NCBI GenBank assembly: GCA_036381125.1
Contig: DASVDK010000172.1
Span: forward strand, 1-9,912
DNA length: 9,912 bases
Direction of reading: 5' to 3'
Source: DASVDK01 sp036381125 [NCBI: Thermodesulfobacteriota bacterium]
Lineage (GTDB): Bacteria; DASVDK01
Position 1 is the stretch's first letter. Every line of letters begins with the position of its first letter. The notes under the pieces are model-generated. The model searched no databases and had not been told where the DNA came from. It saw only the letters and a program-made list of their open reading frames with translations. Below are positions 1-6,976 of this stretch, one piece after another. A program made the position numbers and the translations under genes.

Positions 1-5
1 GATGG

Positions 6-37
6 GGGCCGCGCCCGCGCCGCGTCAGGCGCGGCCC
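6..37 (-). terminator. Perfect 10-bp inverted repeat enclosing the gltX stop codon
   Basis: GGGCCGCGCC at 6-15 and its exact reverse complement GGCGCGGCCC at 28-37 flank a 12-base loop that contains the gltX stop codon (25-27 on the minus strand). The all-G/C stem would be very stable and could serve as the terminator or 3'-end protector of the leftward gltX transcript. No T-tract is visible on the downstream side before the window ends, so intrinsic termination is only a possibility. Such repeats also arise by chance more often in DNA this GC-rich. Confidence 0.35.
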
Positions 38-1461
38 GCTCCGCGCCGTTCTTCGATGAAGGCGATCGCCTCGCGCAGCCGCGCGAGCGTCCGCTCGGGG
101 CCGAGCGTCTCGATGACCTCGAAGATGCCCGGGCTGATGGTCGTCCCGGTGAGGGCGACCCGCACCGGCTGCGCCAGCGCGCCGAGCTTCATCCCCCGGG
201 GGCCGAGCACGGCCTGGAAGGCCTCCTCGACCGCCTGCGCGTCGAAGCGCCCCGCGGCGGCCGTCCACTCGAGGCCCGCGGTCAGCTCGCCGAGCGGCTC
301 GAGCACCTCCGGCGTGAGGTGCTTCTCGGCGGCCCGCGGCTCGTACTCGATGCGGGTCTTGAAGTAGAAGGCGCCGAAGTCGGCCATCTCCACGAGGGTC
401 TTCGAGCGCTCCTTGAGCGACTCCACCACGCGCAGGAGCCACGGGTCGACCTCGACCCGGTAGCCGCGGCGCTCGAGGTGCGGCACCAGGAGCCTCGCGA
501 GCCGCGCGGTGTCGGCCCGCTTCATCCACTGGTGGTTCACCCACAGCAGCTTCTCGGGATTGAACACGGCGGCCGACTTGCCGACGCCCGAGAAGTCGAA
601 GAGCCGCACCATCTCCTCGAGCGAGAAGATCTCCTGATCGCCGTGGGACCAGCCGAGGCGGACGAGGTAGTTGTCGAGCGCCTCGGGGAGGTAGCCCATC
701 TCGCGGTACTCGGTGACGGCCGTCGCCCCGTGCCGCTTCGAGAGCTTCTGCCGGTCCGGCCCCATGATCATCGAGACGTGGCCGAAGCGCGGCAGCGGCA
801 GCCCGAGCGCCTCGTAGATGGCGATCTGCCGCGGCGTGTTGGCCAGGTGATCGTCGCCCCGCACGACGTGCGTGATGCGCATGTCCGCGTCGTCCACGAC
901 GACGGCGAAGTTGTAGGTCGGCCAGCCGTCGCTGCGCAGGATCACGAGGTCGTCGAGCTCCGCGTTCTCGAACGTCACCGGCCCCTTGACGAGGTCGTCC
1001 ACCGTCGTCACGCCGGTCTGCGGCGCCACGAAGCGGACCGCGTGCGGCGCGGCGGGGCGCGAGGTGCGGCCCCGGCAGGTCCCGGGGTACATCGGCCGCC
1101 GGCCCTCGGCCAGCGCCTGCTTGCGGTACGCCTCGAGGGTCTCGGGCGTGCAGGTGCAGTAATAGGCCCGGCCCGCGGCGAGCAGGCGCTCGACCGCGGC
1201 GACGTACAGGTCGCGCCGCTCGGTCTGGTAGTAGGGGCCCTCGTCCCAGTCGAGGCCGCACCACCGCATGCCGTCGAGGATGGCGTCGATCGCCTCGGGG
1301 GTCGACCGCTCGCGGTCGGTGTCCTCGATGCGCAGGATGAACGTGCCGCCGACGTGGCGGGCGTAGAGCCAGTTGAAGAGCGCCGTGCGGAGCCCGCCGA
1401 TGTGGAGGTAGCCGGTCGGGCTCGGGGCGAAACGCAGGCGCGCGGGCGACGCGGTGTCCAT
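25..1461 (-). CDS. gltX: Glutamyl-tRNA synthetase (GltX), class I aminoacyl-tRNA synthetase
   Basis: This cytoplasmic enzyme charges tRNA(Glu) with glutamate using ATP. The 478-residue product is the usual length. The class I signatures are clear: FAPSPTGYLHIGG near the N-terminus (HIGH motif as HIGG, residues 20-23) and KLSKR at 239-243 (KMSKS motif). Residues C102, C104, Y125 and C129 reproduce the CxC...YxxxC zinc site of the E. coli enzyme with the same spacing. The C-terminal third is the helical anticodon-binding domain and ends in the family-typical QPVRVALTG and SPGIFEVIETLG stretches. The frame is open 56 codons further upstream, but the ATG at 1461 is chosen because FAPSPTG should lie about ten residues from the start and a GGAGGA sits 12 bases upstream. 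I cannot tell whether this is a discriminating or non-discriminating GluRS. It is divergent from yceD and probably monocistronic. Confidence 0.97.
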   Translation of the reverse strand: MDTASPARLRFAPSPTGYLHIGGLRTALFNWLYARHVGGTFILRIEDTDRERSTPEAIDAILDGMRWCGLDWDEGPYYQTERRDLYVAAVERLLAAGRAYYCTCTPETLEAYRKQALAEGRRPMYPGTCRGRTSRPAAPHAVRFVAPQTGVTTVDDLVKGPVTFENAELDDLVILRSDGWPTYNFAVVVDDADMRITHVVRGDDHLANTPRQIAIYEALGLPLPRFGHVSMIMGPDRQKLSKRHGATAVTEYREMGYLPEALDNYLVRLGWSHGDQEIFSLEEMVRLFDFSGVGKSAAVFNPEKLLWVNHQWMKRADTARLARLLVPHLERRGYRVEVDPWLLRVVESLKERSKTLVEMADFGAFYFKTRIEYEPRAAEKHLTPEVLEPLGELTAGLEWTAAAGRFDAQAVEEAFQAVLGPRGMKLGALAQPVRVALTGTTISPGIFEVIETLGPERTLARLREAIAFIEERRGAGRA

Positions 1462-1502
1462 GCGGGGCGCGAGTCCTCCGTGTTCGGGGTGCGACGACTG
1501 CG

Positions 1503-1511
1503 AGTGTACCA
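1503..1511 (-). promoter_or_regulatory. Candidate extended -10 promoter for gltX
   Basis: Read on the minus strand, these bases are TGGTACACT: an extended -10 (TGn) followed by TACACT, four of six matches to TATAAT. It would start RNA near 1496, giving a leader of about 35 bases that contains the GGAGGA before the gltX ATG. No convincing -35 lies 16-18 bases further up, which is tolerated by extended -10 promoters. Prediction from sequence only. Confidence 0.4.
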
Positions 1512-1560
1512 CCCGCACCGCCGGTGCCGCCGTCGGCGGCCGGATCGCTCGCGACGGCCT

Positions 1561-1582
1561 AAGGCCTCTCTGGGCAAGGCCT
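1561..1582. repeat. Direct repeat AAGGCCT in the gltX-yceD intergenic region
   Basis: AAGGCCT occurs at 1561-1567 and again at 1576-1582, start to start 15 bases apart. The first copy also forms a palindrome with the preceding bases (GGCCTAAGGCC, 1557-1567). The pair lies upstream of both the gltX and yceD promoter candidates, where a regulator could bind, but a 7-base repeat may be chance. Confidence 0.25.
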
Positions 1583-1622
1583 TTCGACAGCGGGGCGGCG
1601 GTCTCGGGAGGCCGGTACCCCC

Positions 1623-1652
1623 TTGACAAGGGAGGTAGCCTCTATGTACCGT
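1623..1652 (+). promoter_or_regulatory. Candidate sigma-70-type promoter for yceD-rpmF-plsX-fabH
   Basis: A perfect -35 box TTGACA at 1623-1628 sits inside CTTGACAAGGGA, the same 12-mer found before fabD. The best -10 at normal spacing is TACCGT (1647-1652, 18-base spacer), which keeps the first, second and last bases of TATAAT. TATGTA at 1643-1648 looks better by sequence but leaves only a 14-base spacer. Transcription would begin near 1659, leaving a leader of about 34 bases that contains a small GGGCC/GGCCC hairpin (1664-1677). Confidence 0.5.
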
Positions 1653-1692
1653 TCACCATTCGCGGGCCGGGGGGCCCAAAGGCACACCGATC

Positions 1693-2283
1693 ATGAAGCT
1701 CAGGATCGACGAGGTTCCGACCACCGGGGTGCGCCTCCGGTGGGACGAGCCCGCCGAGTCGCTCGCCGTGCGGTTCGCGAGCGAGCGAGGAGGGGGCGCG
1801 GGCGCCCCGGTCGATGCCTCCGCCCTGGAGCCGATTCGTGTCGACCTGGAGGTGGCTCGCGTCGAGCGGACGCTCGCCGTCATGGGCCGGGTCGAGACGA
1901 CGGTGGGGCTCGAATGCGCCCGGTGCCTCGCCCCGGTACAGGCTCGGATGGCGCTGCCCACGGCGCTGCTGTTCGTGCCGGCCACGCCCGGCGCGGCGGC
2001 GCACGAGGACACGCCCGACGACCTCGATCTCTCCGACCTGCCGTTCGAGTTGCCGGCGGAGGGGCTCGAGGTCCTCGACTACAGCGGATCGGAGGTCGAT
2101 CTCGGACAGGCGGCCGTGGACCAGGTGGTGCTGGCCATGCCGCTCGCCCCGCTCTGCCAGGAGAGCTGCCGAGGGCTCTGCCCGCACTGCGGGCAGGACC
2201 TCAACGTCGCCGGCTGTGGCTGCGCGGATGACCCGGTCGACCCCCGTTTCGCGGTGCTGAAGAACCTGAAACTGAGCCGATAG
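1693..2283 (+). CDS. yceD: YceD/DUF177 family metal-binding protein
   Basis: This 196-residue protein belongs to the DUF177 (YceD) family. Members are nearly always encoded just before rpmF and have been tied to 23S rRNA accumulation; the molecular mechanism is not settled. The diagnostic cysteines are present: C75 and C78 in ECARC, then C155, C159, C163 and C166 in a CxxxCxxxCxxC block with the typical LCPHCGQDLN, and C175 and C177 near the end. These likely bind zinc. The N-terminal 70 residues are a strand-rich region without cysteines. The ATG at 1693 follows a weak AAAGG ten bases upstream. An ATG at 1644 has a better Shine-Dalgarno but is in another frame that only shadows this gene. 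rpmF begins 54 bases after the TAG stop, so the two are probably cotranscribed. Confidence 0.92.
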   Translation: MKLRIDEVPTTGVRLRWDEPAESLAVRFASERGGGAGAPVDASALEPIRVDLEVARVERTLAVMGRVETTVGLECARCLAPVQARMALPTALLFVPATPGAAAHEDTPDDLDLSDLPFELPAEGLEVLDYSGSEVDLGQAAVDQVVLAMPLAPLCQESCRGLCPHCGQDLNVAGCGCADDPVDPRFAVLKNLKLSR

Positions 2284-2337
2284 AGCCGAGGCCGGGTCGC
2301 CTGCCTCCGCCGTCGGCGCCCGGAGACGACGCCGCCC

Positions 2338-2520
2338 ATGGCCAACCCCAAGAAGAAGCGCTCGCCGTCCAAGCAGGGCCGGATCCGCGCGCACAAGAAG
2401 CTTGCCGCACCCAACGCGAGCCGCTGCCCGCAGTGCCAGGAGCCGCGCATGCCGCACCGCGTCTGCCCGAGCTGCGGGACGTACAAGGGGGTGGAGTACA
2501 TCGCCCCGGCCGAGGCCTGA
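2338..2520 (+). CDS. rpmF: 50S ribosomal protein L32 (bL32), zinc-ribbon form
   Basis: This 60-residue component of the large ribosomal subunit starts with the hallmark [20 protein letters not shown]. Four cysteines, C30, C33, C43 and C46, form the zinc ribbon, so this is the metal-binding (C+) version rather than the zinc-independent paralogue. A GGAG at 2322-2325 lies 12 bases before the ATG. The length is normal for the family. Placement between yceD and plsX is one of the most conserved small neighbourhoods in bacteria and couples ribosome production to lipid synthesis. The stop codon TGA lies in the loop of a short hairpin (2512-2525). Confidence 0.97.
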   Translation: MANPKKKRSPSKQGRIRAHKKLAAPNASRCPQCQEPRMPHRVCPSCGTYKGVEYIAPAEA

Positions 2521-2525
2521 GCCTC
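2512..2525 (+). repeat. Small hairpin with the rpmF stop codon in its loop
   Basis: GAGGC (2512-2516) and GCCTC (2521-2525) form a perfect 5-bp stem around the tetraloop CTGA, which contains the rpmF stop TGA. Only two T residues follow. It might slow transcription, stabilise the rpmF 3' end or adjust the rpmF:plsX ratio. It is too short to call a terminator, and plsX follows in the same direction. Confidence 0.3.
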
Positions 2526-2582
2526 TTGGACGCCGACGCGTCCCGTCCGTACGACCCCGATCCCGAGAGACGCCCTCCCGCC

Positions 2583-3641
2583 GTGACCGCCACGGCTCTA
2601 CCGGTCGCACTCGACGCGATGGGCGGCGACCATGCGCCCGCGGTCGTGGTGCAGGGGGCCGTCGAGGCGGCGCGCGCCTTCGGCCAGCCGGTCCTGCTCG
2701 TCGGCGACCGCGCTCGCGTCGAGGCCGAGCTCGCGCGCCTCGGGGTGACGCCCGGGAGCCTGCCGATCACGGTCCGCCACGCGTCGGAGGTGGTCGCGAT
2801 GGACGAGTCTCCGGCCGCGGTCCTCAGGCGGAAGAAGGACAGCTCCATTCGCGTCTGCTTCGACCTCGTGAAGGGGGGCGAGGCGGCTGCCGCCGTCTCG
2901 GCCGGCAACTCCGGCGCCATGATGGCGCTCGGCGCCCTGGTGCTCGGGCGCATCGAGGGGGTCGATCGCGCCGCCATCGCCACGCTGCTGCCGACGCCCC
3001 GGGGGCGGACGGTGCTGCTCGACGCCGGCGCCAACGTCGACTGCAAGCCGCAGCACCTCGTCCAGTTCGCCGTGATGGGGGAGATCTACGCGCGCCGGGT
3101 GCTCGGCATCCGGGAGCCGACGGTCGGGCTGCTCACGAACGGGACGGAGGACGCCAAGGGGAACGACACCACGCGCGAGGCGCTCGCCCTCATTCGCGGC
3201 CTCGGCCTCGCGCGGTTCCTCGGCAACGTGGAGGGTCGCGACATCTACAACGGCACCTGCGACGTCGTCGTCTGCGACGGCTTCGTCGGCAACGTGGCGC
3301 TCAAGACGAGCGAGGGGCTCGCCGACGCCATCCGGGCGATGATGCGCGAGGAGGTCGAGCGGTCGTTGCCGGCGAAGCTCGGCTACCTCCTGATGCGGCC
3401 CGCCTTCAAGGCGTTCGAGCGGCGCGTCGACTACGCCGAGGTCGGCGGCGCGCCGCTGCTCGGCCTCGACGGCGTCGGCATCGTGAGCCACGGCGGCTCG
3501 AGCGCCCGTGCGATCAGGAACGCGATCCGCGTCGCCGCCGCCTTCGCCCAGTCGGGCGTGAACCGCGCCATCCGCGACGACCTCGCGCGCCGGGCCGCGC
3601 CGGTAGCGCCGGGGTCCCACCCGGCCGTGGAAGTCCAGTAG
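2583..3641 (+). CDS. plsX: Phosphate acyltransferase PlsX (acyl-ACP:phosphate acyltransferase)
   Basis: PlsX converts acyl-ACP and phosphate to acyl-phosphate, the donor that PlsY uses to acylate glycerol-3-phosphate. It is a peripheral membrane enzyme at the branch from fatty acid to phospholipid synthesis. From the GTG at 2583 the product is 352 residues, normal for the family. Characteristic blocks are DAMGGDHAP (11-19), SAGNSGAMMA (106-115), DAGANVDCKP (147-156), NGTEDAKGND (186-195) and the YNGTCDVVVCDGFVGN stretch (222-237). The GTG is preferred because PlsX proteins reach DAMGGD within about ten residues and a GAGAGA lies 12 bases upstream. A TTG at 2526 is possible. An ATG at 2433 is in frame but would overlap rpmF by 88 bases. 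The stop TAG overlaps the fabH ribosome-binding site, suggesting coupled translation. Confidence 0.95.
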   Translation: MTATALPVALDAMGGDHAPAVVVQGAVEAARAFGQPVLLVGDRARVEAELARLGVTPGSLPITVRHASEVVAMDESPAAVLRRKKDSSIRVCFDLVKGGEAAAAVSAGNSGAMMALGALVLGRIEGVDRAAIATLLPTPRGRTVLLDAGANVDCKPQHLVQFAVMGEIYARRVLGIREPTVGLLTNGTEDAKGNDTTREALALIRGLGLARFLGNVEGRDIYNGTCDVVVCDGFVGNVALKTSEGLADAIRAMMREEVERSLPAKLGYLLMRPAFKAFERRVDYAEVGGAPLLGLDGVGIVSHGGSSARAIRNAIRVAAAFAQSGVNRAIRDDLARRAAPVAPGSHPAVEVQ

Positions 3642-3645
3642 GAGG
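3640..3645 (+). promoter_or_regulatory. Ribosome-binding site of fabH overlapping the plsX stop
   Basis: AGGAGG is a consensus Shine-Dalgarno nine bases before the fabH ATG. Its first two bases are the last two of the plsX TAG stop. A ribosome ending plsX would sit on this site, so fabH translation is probably coupled to plsX. Confidence 0.75.
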
Positions 3646-3654
3646 CGCGCACAC

Positions 3655-4653
3655 ATGCCGCCCACCGACCTCCCCCTGCGCAGCGTGATCGTCGGGACGG
3701 GGTCCGCCGCGCCCGAGCGGGTCCTCACCAACGCGGACCTCGAGAAGATGGTCAACACGTCCGACGAGTGGATCGTCACCCGGACGGGCATCCGCGAGCG
3801 GCGCATCGCGGCGCCGACCGAGGCCACCTCGGACCTCGCCGTGGCCGCCGCGCGGCCGGCGCTCGCCATGGCCGGCATCGACCCGAAGGACGTCGAGCTG
3901 ATCGTCGTGGCGACCGCGACGCCGGACATGCTGTTCCCCGCGACCGCCTGCGTCGTCCAGGCGAAGCTCGGCGCCGCCCGCGCCGCCGCCTTCGACATCC
4001 TCGCCGCCTGCTCCGGCTACCTCTACGCCCTCAAGGTCGTGGACGGGCTCCTGCGGACCGGCGTCTACCGGAACGCGCTCGTCATCGGGGCCGAGACCCT
4101 CTCGAAGGTGCTCGACTTCACCGACCGGAACACCTGCGTGATCTTCGGCGACGGCGCCGGCGCGTCGGTCCTCGTGCCGAAGGCGGGGGACCGGGGCGTG
4201 CTCTCGACCCACGTCTACGCGGACGGCACCGGGGGCGAGCTGATCCAGATCCCCGCCGGCGGGTCGCGCCAGCCGGCCTCGGCCGAGTCGGTGGCCCGGC
4301 GCGCCCACTACATCAAGATGCGGGGGAACGAGACCTACAAGATCGCCGTGCGCCGGATGGAGGAGGTCGTGCTCGAGTGCCTCGAGGCCAACCGCGTCCG
4401 CCCCGGCGACATCGACGTGGTGGTCCCCCACCAGGCCAACCTGCGCATCATCGAGGCGGTCGTCTCGCGCCTCGGCGTCTCCATGGAGAAGGTCGTCCTC
4501 ACCATCGAGAAGTACGGCAACACGTCCGCCGCGTGTATCCCCATGGCGCTCGACATCGCGGTGCGCCGGGGCCGCGTGAAGTCGGGCGACCTCGTCCTCA
4601 TGGTCGCCTTCGGTGGCGGGCTCACCTGGGGTGCCGGGCTCATCCGTTGGTGA
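3655..4653 (+). CDS. fabH: 3-oxoacyl-ACP synthase III (KAS III, FabH)
   Basis: FabH starts type II fatty acid synthesis by condensing an acyl-CoA primer with malonyl-ACP. The 332-residue product shows the KAS III catalytic triad: C119 in DILAACSGY, H259 in VPHQANLRI and N289 in KYGNTSAA. The N-terminal TSDEWIVTRTGIRERR (35-50), the GDGAGA turn (165-170) and the C-terminal AFGGGLTWGA (318-327) are family hallmarks. Whether acetyl-CoA or branched primers are preferred cannot be read from the sequence. The ATG is fixed by the AGGAGG nine bases upstream. The gene lies 13 bases after plsX and is likely the last gene of the yceD transcript, because a 302-base gap with its own promoter candidate follows. 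Confidence 0.97.
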   Translation: MPPTDLPLRSVIVGTGSAAPERVLTNADLEKMVNTSDEWIVTRTGIRERRIAAPTEATSDLAVAAARPALAMAGIDPKDVELIVVATATPDMLFPATACVVQAKLGAARAAAFDILAACSGYLYALKVVDGLLRTGVYRNALVIGAETLSKVLDFTDRNTCVIFGDGAGASVLVPKAGDRGVLSTHVYADGTGGELIQIPAGGSRQPASAESVARRAHYIKMRGNETYKIAVRRMEEVVLECLEANRVRPGDIDVVVPHQANLRIIEAVVSRLGVSMEKVVLTIEKYGNTSAACIPMALDIAVRRGRVKSGDLVLMVAFGGGLTWGAGLIRW

Positions 4654-4680
4654 TCCTCCCCCGCAACGACGCGTTCCCGT

Positions 4681-4707
4681 GCACGCGGCCGGCAGGTCGC
4701 CGCGTGC
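4681..4707 (+). terminator. Possible terminator hairpin after fabH
   Basis: GCACGCGG (4681-4688) and CCGCGTGC (4700-4707) form a perfect 8-bp stem with an 11-base loop, 27 bases after the fabH stop. There is no run of T residues after it, so it is not a classical intrinsic terminator. It could still mark the end of the yceD-fabH unit or stabilise its 3' end. Confidence 0.35.
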
Positions 4708-4775
4708 GTCGGCGGCACGGAGCGTCGACCGTTCGCCGCGCCGGGGGCCCCCCGCTGGCACGTCCGCGGGAATGC

Positions 4776-4808
4776 GCCCCGCGCAAGCGGGGCCCGGGCG
4801 AAGCCCGG
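4776..4808 (+). repeat. Two back-to-back GC hairpins, one with a GCAA tetraloop
   Basis: The first hairpin pairs GCCCCGC (4776-4782) with GCGGGGC (4787-4793) around GCAA, a GNRA-type tetraloop. The second starts on the next base: CCGGGC (4794-4799) pairs with GCCCGG (4803-4808) around GAA. Both stems are perfect. Adjacent stems with small stable loops resemble a structured RNA element or a repetitive extragenic palindrome unit. I do not recognise a known family. Confidence 0.45.
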
Positions 4809-4919
4809 CGCGCCGTGGCGCCGGTCCGTGGGCGGCACGCCGGCCCAGGGGCCGATGCCCGCCCGCCGAGCGGGGGCGGCGCGGCGTGCGGCCTCGACGT
4901 CGAGACCGCCAGACCCTGC

Positions 4920-4947
4920 TTGACAAGGGACCCGCGTCGTGTACGTT
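4920..4947 (+). promoter_or_regulatory. Candidate sigma-70-type promoter for fabD-fabG-acpP-fabF-glyA
   Basis: TTGACA at 4920-4925 lies within CTTGACAAGGGA, identical to the site before yceD. A -10-like TACGTT at 4942-4947 follows after a 16-base spacer and keeps the first, second and last consensus bases. Initiation would be expected near 4954, one or two bases before the fabD ATG, implying an almost leaderless mRNA. Confidence 0.5.
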
Positions 4948-4955
4948 AGCAGGCC

Positions 4956-5918
4956 ATGACCGCGCCAGGCCTCTCGCGCGAACGCGCCAACCCCGCGCTG
5001 GCGTTCGTGTTCCCGGGGCAGGGCTCGCAGAAGGCCGGCATGGGTCGAGCCCTCGCCGATCGCTTCGCGGCGGCCCGGGACACCTTCGCCGAGGCGGACG
5101 ACGCCCTCGGCTTCGCGCTCTCGCGCCTCTGCTTCGACGGGCCCGAGGAGAGCCTGCGGCTGACCGAGCACACGCAACCCGCCATCCTGACCGCGAGCAT
5201 CGCCGCGCACCGGGTCCTCGTCGCGGAGACGGGGCTTCGGCCTGGCGCCCTCGCCGGCCACAGCCTGGGCGAGTGGAGCGCGCTCGTCGCCGCGGGGGCC
5301 CTCCCGTTCGCCGACGCGGTCCGCCTTGTCCGCACCCGGGGTCGCCTCATGCAGGAGGCGGTTCCGGTCGGGACGGGGGCGATGTCGGCCGTGATCGGTC
5401 TCGATGGGCCCGAGGTCGAGGCCGCCTGCCGCGAGGCCGCGCAGGGAGAGGTCGTCGAGCCGGCCAACTTCAACGCGCCCGGCCAGGTGGTGATCGCCGG
5501 TCACGCGGGCGCGGTCGCGCGGGCCGGCGAAGCGGCCAAGGCCCGCGGCGCCAGGCGGGTGCTCCCTCTGCCGGTCTCGGCGCCCTTCCACTGCTCGCTC
5601 ATGCGGCCGGCGGGCGAGGCGCTCGCCCGGGCGCTCGAGGATGTCACGGTGCGGCCGCTCGAGGTCCCCGTGTACTCCAACGTGGAAGCGGCGCCGTACC
5701 CGGGCGAGTCGTCGGTGAAGGACCTGCTCGTGCGGCAGGTCTCGAGCCCGGTGCGCTGGGACGCCGTCGTGCGGGCGATGAGCGCGGCCGGGGTGACGAC
5801 GGTCGTCGAGGTCGGGCCGGGGGAGGTGCTCGTGGGGCTCGTCAGGCGGATCGACAAGGGGCTCGAGACGCGGCACTTCGACTCGCCCGACGAGCTGGCC
5901 GCGGTGGCGGAGCGTTGA
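4956..5918 (+). CDS. fabD: Malonyl-CoA:ACP transacylase (FabD)
   Basis: FabD transfers malonate from CoA to AcpP, providing the extender unit for every elongation cycle. The 320-residue product has the expected parts: FVFPGQGSQ (18-25) with the oxyanion-hole glutamine, the nucleophile S103 in GHSLGEW, R128 in TRGRLMQEA (carboxylate binding) and catalytic H212 in [19 protein letters not shown] (171-182) and [10 protein letters not shown] (283-292) are also typical. GHSLGEW has tryptophan where tyrosine or phenylalanine is more usual. The ATG at 4956 is the only sensible start, since the next ATG lies beyond the PGQGSQ motif, yet only a weak AGG precedes it and the promoter candidate ends nine bases upstream. 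It is the first gene of the second unit, and fabG starts two bases after its stop. Confidence 0.96.
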   Translation: MTAPGLSRERANPALAFVFPGQGSQKAGMGRALADRFAAARDTFAEADDALGFALSRLCFDGPEESLRLTEHTQPAILTASIAAHRVLVAETGLRPGALAGHSLGEWSALVAAGALPFADAVRLVRTRGRLMQEAVPVGTGAMSAVIGLDGPEVEAACREAAQGEVVEPANFNAPGQVVIAGHAGAVARAGEAAKARGARRVLPLPVSAPFHCSLMRPAGEALARALEDVTVRPLEVPVYSNVEAAPYPGESSVKDLLVRQVSSPVRWDAVVRAMSAAGVTTVVEVGPGEVLVGLVRRIDKGLETRHFDSPDELAAVAER

Positions 5919-5920
5919 CG

Positions 5921-6661
5921 ATGGCGCCGCTCGCGTCGCTGCGGGTGCTGGTGACCGGCGGATCGCGCGGCATCGGGCGCGCGGTGGCCGAGAGGCTCGC
6001 GAGGGACGGCGCACGCGTCGCCGTGGCCGCCCGAACCGTGGAGGCGGCCGCGCAGACCTGCGACGCCATCCGGGCGGCGGGCGGCGAGGCGCACCCTCTC
6101 GCGGCCGACCTGTCGGTCTTCGCCCAGGCCGAGGGGCTCGTCGCGGAGGCCCAGTCGGCGCTGGGGGGGCTCGACGTCCTCGTCAACAACGCCGGCCTCA
6201 CGAAGGACGGCCTCGTGCTCCGGATGAGCGAGGCCGACTGGGACGCGGTCCTCGACGCCAATCTGAAGGGGGCCTTCGCCTGCGCGAAGGCGGCGATCAG
6301 GGCCATGCTGAAGACCGGCGGTCGGATCATCAACGTCAGCTCGGTCGTGGCCGCGATGGGCAACCCGGGCCAGGCGAACTACGTGGCCTCCAAGGCGGGG
6401 TTGATCGGTCTCACGAAGGCCCTCGCCCGCGAGTACGCCGGCCGCGGCATCCTCGTCAACGCGGTCGCGCCCGGGTTCATCGAGACCGACATGACGAGGG
6501 TGCTGGCGGACAAGGTCAAGGACGAGCTGCTCCGTCAGGTGCCGCTCGGTCGCTTCGGGCAACCGGACGAGGTCGCGGGCGTCGTGGCCTTCCTCGCCGG
6601 CCCCGACGCGGCGTACGTTACGGGTCAGGTCATACACGTCAACGGCGGGCTCTACATGTAG
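5921..6661 (+). CDS. fabG: 3-oxoacyl-ACP reductase (FabG), SDR family
   Basis: FabG reduces 3-oxoacyl-ACP to 3-hydroxyacyl-ACP with NADPH, the first reduction of each elongation cycle. The 246-residue protein is a classical short-chain dehydrogenase/reductase. It has the Rossmann motif TGGSRGIG (12-19), NNAG (89-92), and the catalytic tetrad N114 (DANLKG), S141 (NVSS), Y154 and K158 (QANYVASK). APGFIETDM after the active site and the C-terminal [11 protein letters not shown] match FabG well. The operon setting between fabD and acpP argues strongly for the fatty acid enzyme over other SDRs. It begins two bases after fabD with no Shine-Dalgarno of its own, so translational coupling is likely. 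Confidence 0.96.
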   Translation: MAPLASLRVLVTGGSRGIGRAVAERLARDGARVAVAARTVEAAAQTCDAIRAAGGEAHPLAADLSVFAQAEGLVAEAQSALGGLDVLVNNAGLTKDGLVLRMSEADWDAVLDANLKGAFACAKAAIRAMLKTGGRIINVSSVVAAMGNPGQANYVASKAGLIGLTKALAREYAGRGILVNAVAPGFIETDMTRVLADKVKDELLRQVPLGRFGQPDEVAGVVAFLAGPDAAYVTGQVIHVNGGLYM

Positions 6662-6674
6662 GTGCCGCCGGCAC
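6662..6674 (+). repeat. Palindrome between fabG and acpP
   Basis: GTGCCGCCGGCAC starts on the base after the fabG stop and can fold as a 5-bp stem with a 3-base loop. It may serve as an RNA processing or stability element that helps raise acpP levels over fabG, but it is short and could be chance. Confidence 0.25.
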
Positions 6675-6705
6675 GGCGGGTTACGCGAAGGAGGACAGTC
6701 AGGTC

Positions 6706-6945
<240 letters not shown>

Positions 6946-6976
6946 GCGCGAGCCGCTCTCGCGCCGGGAGCCCCGT

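Larger units (their letters stand above)
4654..4955 (+). other. 302-base GC-rich non-coding gap between fabH and fabD
   Basis: I find no credible gene here. The open frames are low-complexity Arg/Pro/Gly shadows. The gap contains, in order, an 8-bp inverted repeat (4681-4707), a GGGGGCCCCC palindrome (4743-4752), two back-to-back hairpins (4776-4808), a long-range 8-bp inverted repeat GCACGCCG/CGGCGTGC (4835-4842 and 4882-4889) enclosing smaller stems, and a promoter candidate at 4920-4947. GGCGGCACG is repeated directly at 4711-4719 and 4831-4839. The hairpins lie upstream of the promoter, so they would be in the fabH 3' region rather than the fabD leader. Confidence 0.6.

Noticed and set aside
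1644-2231. ATG at 1644 with an ideal GGGAGG eight bases upstream, opening a frame that overlaps yceD
   Set aside because: The product is an Arg-rich frame shadow of yceD without domains, and the predicted transcript start from the TTGACA site lies downstream of this ATG.
2433-2582. Upstream in-frame ATG for plsX at 2433 and TTG at 2526
   Set aside because: The ATG would place 88 bases of plsX inside rpmF and add about 50 non-conserved residues before DAMGGDHAP. The GTG at 2583 gives the normal family N-terminus.
3514-6014. Long minus-strand open frames opposite fabH, fabD and the gap between them
   Set aside because: Composition is His/Arg/Gly/Asp-rich with no recognisable domain, and they lie opposite genes with complete catalytic motifs. 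They reflect the lack of A/T-rich stop codons.
4613-6661. Long forward open frame of 682 codons covering the fabH-fabD gap, fabD and fabG
   Set aside because: Only its last 246 codons are real (fabG). The upstream part is Arg/Gly/Pro-rich low-complexity sequence out of frame with the clearly coding fabD, so it is a high-GC shadow, not a fusion protein.
6600-6705. Possible internal promoter for acpP in the end of fabG (TACGTT, TACACG and TACATG look like -10 boxes)
   Set aside because: None has an acceptable -35 at 16-18 bases, and TACGTT and TACACG are explained as codons of the conserved [12 protein letters not shown] end of FabG.
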